A stretch of DNA of 41,661 bases from Mammaliicoccus fleurettii (GTDB lineage Bacteria; Bacillota; Bacilli; Staphylococcales; Staphylococcaceae), in contig NZ_RXWZ01000009.1 of the NCBI RefSeq assembly GCF_003970575.1, positions 1-41,661 on the forward strand. The letters run 5' to 3'. Positions 36,282 to 41,661 of the stretch are shown here, in pieces (the stretch's first letter is position 1; every line of letters begins with the position of its first letter). The translations under genes and the position numbers were made by a program. The notes under the pieces are model-generated. The model did no database searches. It saw nothing but the letters and a program-made list of their open reading frames with translations, and was not told the DNA's origin.

Positions 36282-37358
36282 TTGGCAGATTCAGTAAAAT
36301 TATTAAAAACACTCACAGATATTAATGGTATATCTGGATATGAGTACAATGTTAAAGCTAAGATGAGAGAATACTTAGAACCTGTAAGTGATGAAATTGT
36401 AGAAGATAATTTAGGGGGCATTTTCGGGAAGAAGAATGCTAAAAATGGTTCTAAAACAATTTTAATCGCAGGACATTTAGATGAAATTGGATTTATGGTT
36501 ACACGTATCGATGAAGATGGTTATATTAAATTTACGCCGATCGGTGGCTGGTGGAACCAAGTAATGCTTTCTCAAAAAGTTACAGTTACTACAGATGACG
36601 GTAAAGAATTAAGAGGTATTATAGGCTCTAAACCACCACATGTATTAACGCCAGAAGAACGTAAAAGTCCGGTAGATATGAAAGGAATGTTTATTGACTT
36701 AGGTGTTGGTAGTAAAGAAGCGGTAGAAAAATTAGGTGTAGAAATAGGTAACATGGTTACGCCATATTCAGAGTTTGAAGAGCTAGGTGATAGCAACTAT
36801 TTAACAGCAAAAGCATTTGATAATCGCTTTGGTTGTGCGTTAAGTGTTGATGTATTAAATAAACTTAAAAACGATGAACTTGGTATAAATTTAGTTTCAG
36901 GTGCGACAGTACAAGAAGAAGTCGGTTTACGTGGTGCGAAAGTAGCAGCAAATAAAATTAAACCAGACTTATCAATCGCAGTAGACGTTGGAATTGCATA
37001 TGATACACCTGGAATGAAAGGTCAAGATCATGAAACTAAACTAGGTGAAGGTCCACTTGTATTATTAATGGATGGAACGAATATTGGTCACGTTGGCTTT
37101 AGAAAATTCATTAAAAACGTAGCAAAAGATAAAGGGATTGACGTACAATGGGATAATATTACAGGCGGTGGAACAGACGCAGGGAGTATTCACGTTGCAA
37201 ACGAAGGTACACCAACAATCTCAATAGGCGTACCATTACGTTATATGCACTCAAACGTATCGATTCTTCATAAAGAAGACTACTTAAACGCAGTAAAATT
37301 AGTAGCAGAAATCGTAAAAGCATTAAACGACGATACAGTAAAAGATATTATGTGGTAA
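36282..37358 (+). CDS. M42-family metallo-aminopeptidase
   Basis: 358 residues. Cytoplasmic di-zinc aminopeptidase of the glutamyl-aminopeptidase/FrvX (YsdC-like) group. Metal and catalytic residues are visible: His65 (A-G-H-L-D-E), Asp180 (A-F-D-N-R-F-G), Glu212-Glu213 (V-Q-E-E-V-G-L-R-G), Asp235 (V-D-V-G) and His323 (R-Y-M-H-S-N). The start is TTG 36282 with AAGGGGGA upstream. Peptide substrate not predictable. The 36174-36281 gap holds only AT-rich promoter-like sequence. Confidence 0.92.
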   Translation: MADSVKLLKTLTDINGISGYEYNVKAKMREYLEPVSDEIVEDNLGGIFGKKNAKNGSKTILIAGHLDEIGFMVTRIDEDGYIKFTPIGGWWNQVMLSQKVTVTTDDGKELRGIIGSKPPHVLTPEERKSPVDMKGMFIDLGVGSKEAVEKLGVEIGNMVTPYSEFEELGDSNYLTAKAFDNRFGCALSVDVLNKLKNDELGINLVSGATVQEEVGLRGAKVAANKIKPDLSIAVDVGIAYDTPGMKGQDHETKLGEGPLVLLMDGTNIGHVGFRKFIKNVAKDKGIDVQWDNITGGGTDAGSIHVANEGTPTISIGVPLRYMHSNVSILHKEDYLNAVKLVAEIVKALNDDTVKDIMW

Positions 37359-37373
37359 ATAGAAAAAGTGAGA

Positions 37374-37408
37374 GGCTGAGACAATTAATTTGTTTCGGTC
37401 TTTTTTTG
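37374..37408 (+). terminator. M42 peptidase terminator
   Basis: GGCTGAGACAA (37374-37384), 5-nt loop, TTGTTTCGGTC (37390-37400) with three wobble pairs, then seven T. The following 37409-37560 stretch is AT-rich with no gene. Confidence 0.85.
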
Positions 37409-37565
37409 AGCCTTTTTTATATAATCATCGCGACCAATAAAAAAGTTATAGCATAAATCCTTTAATAACAGGCTTTACATCAAGTATTATGACCAAGTAA
37501 TAAATTATTATTAAAATAAAACAATATTTCTTGATTGAATTCAACTTTTTTGAAATAGATATTAA

Positions 37566-37594
37566 TTGTAAAGTGTCTTGTTATGCTATATCAT
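37566..37594 (+). promoter_or_regulatory. des promoter
   Basis: -35 TTGTAA (37566-37571), 17-bp spacer, -10 TATCAT (37589-37594), predicted +1 near 37601. This gives a leader of about 70 bases to the likely start and makes the ATG at 37606 unusable. Confidence 0.45.
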
Positions 37595-37671
37595 AAGTAT
37601 TAGAGATGGAAGTATTTGATTCATTCAGGTGTTTCTTTTTTCTATATTTATTGAATAAAAGGACGTGGAGA

Positions 37672-38685
37672 ATTATCGAAAAAGAGAAGAAGAAGTTGCT
37701 ACGAAAAATGGTAAAGCCATTTGAAAATAACAATCTAAAGAAAAGTACAATACAAATAATAAATACATTAATTCCGTTAATAGCACTTGTAGTAGTAGGA
37801 TTCTTAAGTTATCAATTACATTGGTCATTGTCGTTGATTTGTGGCGTTTTGGCTTCGGGATTTTTAATTAGATCATTCATTATCTTCCATGATTGTTGTC
37901 ATGGATCATTTTTAAGTAAGAAAAAGAATAACGATTTATTAGGTAACATAACTGGACTTATGACGTTCTTCCCGTATGAAAAATGGCGTAGAGAACACAT
38001 TATTCATCATACGAGTAGTGGTAATTTAGAAAAACGTGGTATTGGTGATATTTGGGTTATGACGATTGAAGAGTATCATGATGCTTCGAAATTTACTCAG
38101 TTTAAATATCGTATGTATAGACATCCGTTTGTAATGTTTATACTAGGTCCTATATTCTTATTGTTTATTTCTAATAGAATGAACGCAAAAGATGCTAAAC
38201 CAAAAGAAAAACGTAATACTTGGATTCATAATATCGTATTACTAACATTCTATGTTGGTATGTTCTTCTTAGTTGGAGCCGTTCCATTTATGCTAGTATT
38301 CCTACCAATGCTATTTATAGCTGGAATGTTAGGAATTTGGTTATTTTATATTCAACATACATTTGAAGATGCTTATTTTGAAGAGTCATCTGAATGGGAT
38401 TATGTAAAAGCAGCTATAGAAGGTAGCTCTTATTATAAATTGCCTAAAGTTATACAATGGATGACTGGTAATATCGGCTACCACCATGTGCATCACTTAA
38501 GCCCAAGAATACCAAACTATCAATTAGAACAAGCACATGAAAAGACACCACCATTACATCATGCAACTACAATTACAATCAAAGATAGCTTCGAATCTTT
38601 AAAATATAAACTTTATGACGAAAAAAATAAATGCTTTATCACTTTTAAAGAATATGCACATAGATTTAATAGAGGACATGCATAA
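37672..38685 (+). CDS. des: Membrane fatty acid desaturase (Des/DesA type)
   Basis: About 337 residues. Oxygen-dependent acyl-lipid desaturase of the membrane. Three histidine boxes bind the diiron centre: H-D-C-C-H (73-77), H-I-I-H-H (109-113) and H-H-V-H-H (271-275), with hydrophobic pairs between. It closely follows B. subtilis Des (G-T/I-G-D-I-W, V-W/I-W-L-F-Y-I-Q-H-T-F-E-D, G-N-I-G-Y-H-H-V-H-H). Start is uncertain. Homology aligns the N-terminus near ATT 37672, preceded by AAAGGA at 37658-37663. ATG 37606 has no ribosome site and adds an unrelated F/Y-rich leader; TTG 37696 and ATG 37708 are alternatives. No DesKR pair lies in the window. Confidence 0.85.
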   Translation: MIEKEKKKLLRKMVKPFENNNLKKSTIQIINTLIPLIALVVVGFLSYQLHWSLSLICGVLASGFLIRSFIIFHDCCHGSFLSKKKNNDLLGNITGLMTFFPYEKWRREHIIHHTSSGNLEKRGIGDIWVMTIEEYHDASKFTQFKYRMYRHPFVMFILGPIFLLFISNRMNAKDAKPKEKRNTWIHNIVLLTFYVGMFFLVGAVPFMLVFLPMLFIAGMLGIWLFYIQHTFEDAYFEESSEWDYVKAAIEGSSYYKLPKVIQWMTGNIGYHHVHHLSPRIPNYQLEQAHEKTPPLHHATTITIKDSFESLKYKLYDEKNKCFITFKEYAHRFNRGHA

Positions 38686-38702
38686 CATAGCTATAAATAT
38701 AT

Positions 38703-38738
38703 GAGGCCGGGACAAATTAATTGTCTCGGCTCTTTTTA
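38703..38738 (+). terminator. des terminator
   Basis: GAGGCCGGGACAA pairs with TTGTCTCGGCTC (one bulge) around ATTAA, followed by TTTTT. Same GAGACAAATT terminator family. Confidence 0.85.
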
Positions 38739-38822
38739 GTGTGGAGGAAGTGGGCGATGTGTGGTTTGTGGATAGGCTTGGTTGTGGATCTTGATTGGGA
38801 GCTTGGTGTATATAGGTCGTGC

Positions 38823-39095
38823 GCTAACTTGTAATATTCTGGATAGTGCTCCTTAGGTTGTTCTAACTGGCAGAATTCTGGATAGTGCTCTTTAGAAAGA
38901 TCTAACTGGCAGAATTCTGGATAATGCTCTTTAGAAAGTTCTAACTGGCAGAATTCTGAATAGTGCTCCTTAGAAAGTTCCAACTGGCAGAATTCCGAAT
39001 AATGCTCCTTAGAAAGCTCTAACTGGCAGAATTCTGAATAGTGCTCCTTAGAAAGCGCTAACTGGCAGAATTCCGAATAGTGCTCCTTAGGAAGC
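38823..39095. repeat. 39-bp tandem repeat array (unit B), seven copies
   Basis: Six good 39-bp units (38862-39095) plus one degenerate unit (38823-38861). Each reads TCTAACTGGCAGAATTC then TGAATAGTGCTCCTTAGAAAG. The core AGAATTCT is a palindrome with outer GGCA/TGCT-like arms. 39 is a multiple of 3, so a minus-strand frame without ATG stays open through it (E-H-Y-P-E-F-C-Q-L repeats), but no ribosome site supports translation. Confidence 0.92.
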
Positions 39096-39098
39096 TCC

Positions 39099-39218
39099 TC
39101 TTACGGACATTACTCGGAATTATGTCCCTAACGACACCTCTTACGGACATTACTCAGAATTATGTCCCTAACAGTACCTCTTACGGACATTACTCGGAAT
39201 TATGTCCCTAACATAATG
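39099..39218. repeat. 40-bp tandem repeat array (unit A), three copies
   Basis: Units at 39099, 39139 and 39179, each TCTTACGGACATTACTCGG then AATTATGTCCCTAAC plus a 6-base tail. GGACAT and ATGTCC form arms. Directly follows the 39-bp array. Confidence 0.92.
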
Positions 39219-39219
39219 A

Positions 39220-39249
39220 AAATCCTCGGATATATGTCCCAGGATTTTA
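39220..39249. terminator. Possible hairpin after the repeat block
   Basis: AAAATCCT and AGGATTTT flank a loop that retains a piece of unit A (ATATGTCCC). Symmetric, so it could end transcription either way. Confidence 0.45.
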
Positions 39250-39285
39250 CGTTTAACTTATCAAGTTCAAATCAAGCAAGTATAT

Positions 39286-39319
39286 AACGCACGAAGACTC
39301 CAAAGATATCGTGCGATTC
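39286..39319. repeat. Palindromic intergenic repeat, copy 5
   Basis: AACGCACGAAGACT to GATATCGTGCGATTC, loop one base different from copy 1. It is in the tail-to-tail gap between des and the DUF2871-like gene, same orientation as all others. Confidence 0.88.
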
Positions 39320-39345
39320 ACAATCTAAATTATGAAGCCTGATTC

Positions 39346-39759
39346 TTAATGCTTTTTAAATTCATAGCTTTTATTTAATAGTACATAGAATAAGATGAAT
39401 GCAACTGATAAGAATATATGTCCTAACCCTGACATACCTGCAATTGCTGGGCTAGCTTCTATACCTTTTATTGTCATAATTCCGTTTGTCATTTGCATAG
39501 CAACTGTTAATAGTAGACCTACGTGATACGTGATGAAGAACCAGTTAAATAGTTTGTGATTTCTTGTTAGGCTAAAGTTTTTCTCTATAAGTAAGAATAC
39601 TAGAAACATGATTGTACCTAATACGAGCATATGTGTATGCGTAACATTTAATTGAGAGTAACCTTCGAAGTCGTTAGCTCTGCTCATTTCTCTATAGAAT
39701 AGTCCACTTAATAATCCTAATGCCGTGTAAATTGCTGAACTGTAAAATAATCTTTTCAT
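39346..39759 (-). CDS. DUF2871-like membrane protein
   Basis: 137 residues with four hydrophobic helices (about 3-22, 38-60, 72-93, 107-130). The conserved L-N-V-T-H-T-H-M-L-V-L-G-T sits at the start of helix 2 and A-G-M-S-G-L-G-H-I before helix 4, as in the DUF2871 family. The His-rich helix pattern recalls heme or metal-binding membrane domains, but no function is known to me. AAGGAGA precedes ATG 39759. Confidence 0.82.
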   Translation of the reverse strand: MKRLFYSSAIYTALGLLSGLFYREMSRANDFEGYSQLNVTHTHMLVLGTIMFLVFLLIEKNFSLTRNHKLFNWFFITYHVGLLLTVAMQMTNGIMTIKGIEASPAIAGMSGLGHIFLSVAFILFYVLLNKSYEFKKH

Positions 39760-39852
39760 TATTGTTTCTCCTTTTAATTGTTTTTATTAACAAATAAAAT
39801 ATTAATACAAATATATGAACTGAATATGAACAACTATATAAAATATTTAAAT

Positions 39853-39884
39853 GCTGATCAAAATTACTTGTCTCAGCTTTTTTG
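39853..39884 (+). terminator. Orphan rightward terminator
   Basis: GCTGATCAA pairs with TTGTCTCAGC (one bulge), then TTTTTT. It resembles the other terminators, yet no rightward gene precedes it; the nearest gene is leftward and starts at 39759. It may be a relic of a lost gene or insulate the regulator downstream. Confidence 0.5.
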
Positions 39885-39996
39885 ATGTTGGAGACATAGA
39901 TTAAGTCCACTCCCAACTCTAAAAGTTCTTATTATTTGCATTGATGTGAAATGTTTCGGATTATAAAACGAAGTAGATTACACATCTATAACTTTA

Positions 39997-40010
39997 AGCA
40001 AACGCTTACA
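39997..40010 (+). promoter_or_regulatory. cre upstream of the PRD regulator
   Basis: AGCAAACGCTTACA matches 12 of 14 CcpA consensus positions, 24 bases before the start codon. The rest of 39885-40033 shows no gene. Confidence 0.55.
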
Positions 40011-40033
40011 ATATAAACAAGGAGGTTATTTGA

Positions 40034-41661
40034 TTGCTTAGCAAACGTCAAAGAAATATATTGTCATATTTATCAGCTGAGAAGGACTTCGTAATGATCT
40101 CTGAATTGGCATCTTTATTTCAAGTTACTGAACGGACGATTCAATATGATTTGGAGTTTATTGAATCGTTTAAAAATGATTTGAATGTTGATGTTGATAG
40201 AAATAAAAGTTTGGGCGTCAAATTATCACAAAAAGAAAATTATAATGAAAATTCTAATGTCGAATTGGACATTCATTATTCTAAAAATGAAAGAAAAGAA
40301 CAGATTATCTTAAGTTTATTTGAATCTTCAAGTCCGATTAGTTCTCAAAGTTTAGCTGATCTTCTTAATGTATCACGCCGAACGGTTGTAGATGATTTGA
40401 AGTCTGTACAGCTTTGGTTAGAAGAATATGCTCTTATTCTTGAATATAAAAAGAATAAAGGATTTGTTATTGAAGGTAATGAAAAGAATTTAAGAGAAGC
40501 TTATGCCAACGTGGTGAATGAGTATTTTCGTAAATCTACTGCTCAAATTGGAATTGAAATTTTTTCTAAAGATGAACTTGAAAAAATAAGACGTGCTGTC
40601 ATTACAACAATAAGTGAACAAGATTTTCAATTAGTTCAAGTTGGTATTGATGGATTGATTTATCACATTATTATTGCAATTCATCGCGCGAAAAAGAAAT
40701 TTGTTTTTGAAATTCCTGATGAAGAGTATGAGAGGTTAAGTAATACGGACGCGTTTAACATTGCAATTCAAATTACCACCGAGTTAGAAAAATTATTTGA
40801 TATTGAGTTTCCTAAAAGTGAAGCTGCATTTATTACATTACATTTATTAGGTGCTAGGGTAAATAAATTTCATCAAGAAGAAACACAACAAAATTTATCT
40901 CATTTATCTAGTTTGTTCATTCAAAAAGTCAGTGCTCAAATAGGTATTCCGCTTATTCACGATCATAAATTGCTGACGGGTCTTGTTACACATTTACAAC
41001 CCGCCATCCATAGAATGACTTTTAATATGGAACATTCAAATCCATTGAAAAATGAAATCTTAAAAGAGTATCAAGATTTAGTACAAGCGATTAAAAAATA
41101 AGTTTGGATATTAGAAGAAGGATATCAAGTTACGTTTAATGAAGATGAAATTGCATATTTAGCACTGCATTTTGCTTCTTCAATAGAACGATTATCTAGC
41201 GAAGAAACAACTCAAATTAAAGTCATCTTGTTATGTGGTTCTGGTGTTGGGACTTCACAATTGTTGAAAAGTCGTATTAAGAATATTTATCCAGAATTAG
41301 AAATCTTAGATGCTTTTTCAATTTATGATATTTCGGAAAGTTTTCTAAAATCACATGGAGTAGACTATATCCTTTCAACTGTACCGGTTGATGGCTTTTC
41401 AGTACCGACTATCGAAGTTTCACCATTTTTAAATAAAGAAGATAGAAATAAAATCAATCACATGATTAATGATTATAGAGAAAGATATATTTCTAGTTTC
41501 AAAATGGTTGGACCTAGCTTAGAAGATGTCATACCTGAACATCATATTCAAACACATATTAAAGCTACGAGCAGAAATGAAGCAATCAAAAAAAGTGTAC
41601 AAACTTTAGTAGATGCAGACCACGTAAATAAACAATATGGTGATGAAATTGTTGACCACCT
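40034..41661 (+). pseudogene. BglG/MtlR-type PRD regulator, in-frame stop, 3' end outside window
   Basis: TTG 40034 follows AAGGAGG. The frame encodes two helix-turn-helix domains (about 1-60; V-T-E-R-T-I-Q-Y-D-L and V-S-R-R-T-V-V-D-D-L near 115), PRD1 (about 180-280) and part of PRD2. It then meets TAA at 41099-41101. The same frame continues without shift: V-W-I-L-E-E-G-Y, D-E-I-A-Y-L-A-L-H-F (rest of PRD2), an EIIB-like domain with L-C-G-S-G-V-G-T-S-Q, and the start of an EIIA-like domain at the window edge. One codon (K-K-stop-V) therefore breaks an otherwise intact activator. Neighbouring PTS genes must lie downstream, so the sugar is unknown. Confidence 0.8.

Noticed and set aside
37606-37671. 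ATG 37606 as desaturase start
   Set aside because: No ribosome site, lies about 5 bases after the predicted transcription start, and the added residues do not resemble the family.
38717-38983. Minus-strand 88-codon frame with 13-residue repeats
   Set aside because: It exists because the repeat unit is 39 bp. It has only a TTG start inside a repeat and no ribosome site, and it runs into the des terminator. Treated as non-coding repeat.
39692-39916. Minus-strand 74-codon frame upstream of the DUF2871-like gene
   Set aside because: Overlaps that gene in another frame, runs through its ribosome site and a terminator, and has no coding features.

Overview
The window is low-GC Firmicute DNA, and its gene content and signals point to Staphylococcaceae. 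The evidence is AT-rich codons, strong AGGAGG ribosome sites, several TTG starts, hairpin terminators of the GAGACAAATT/AATTTGTCTC type, a RelP-type alarmone synthetase, and small DUF3923- and DUF2871-like membrane proteins. Arabinose catabolism, a Des-type desaturase and abundant intergenic repeats suggest the Mammaliicoccus (former Staphylococcus sciuri) or Macrococcus side of the family. That placement is inference. It looks like chromosomal accessory metabolism: I see no phage, IS element, CRISPR array, rRNA or tRNA.

Layout. 1-1083: tail of an MFS exporter. 1309-6535: CcpA-type-controlled arabinose operon araB-araD-araA plus a sugar/H+ symporter. 6577-8499: repeats, two tiny membrane proteins and a galM-like mutarotase. 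8500-14030: GABA module, with a MocR/GabR regulator divergent from gabT-permease-gabD. 14129-16533: leftward amidohydrolase plus an unusual membrane transporter. 16941-18302: CycA-type amino-acid permease. 18451-23753: beta-glucoside PTS operon (EIIB, EIIC, EIIA, GH1 6-phospho-beta-glucosidase, LicR-type PRD regulator). 23919-27473: ABC exporter pair, an HhH/NTF2-like fusion and a YjdM/PhnA protein. 27701-29223: N-acetylglucosamine/glucose-type EIICB broken by a frameshift. 29423-34245: 2-hydroxyacid dehydrogenase, RpiR-type regulator and divergent maltose/alpha-glucoside PTS genes glvC-glvA. 34319-34646: 41-bp tandem array. 34746-37358: relP, a YdeI-like protein and an M42 aminopeptidase. 37672-38685: Des-type desaturase. 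38823-39319: dense repeat block. 39346-39759: DUF2871 protein. 40034-41661: PRD regulator interrupted by an in-frame stop and running off the window.

Together the genes describe a scavenging lifestyle on plant or skin-derived sugars (arabinose, beta- and alpha-glucosides, amino sugar) and amines (GABA). Catabolite-response-like sites lie before araB, the beta-glucoside operon, nagE, glvC and the last PRD regulator, so CcpA probably co-ordinates them. Two of these sugar systems (nagE and the terminal PRD regulator) carry single inactivating lesions.

No clear new defence or biosynthetic system was found. The most unexplained content is non-coding. One family is a roughly 34-38-bp palindromic repeat found only in tail-to-tail intergenic gaps and always in the same orientation. 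Another is a composite 39-bp/40-bp repeat pair found at two loci in the same order. The third is an exact 41-bp by 8 tandem array that can fold into serial hairpins.
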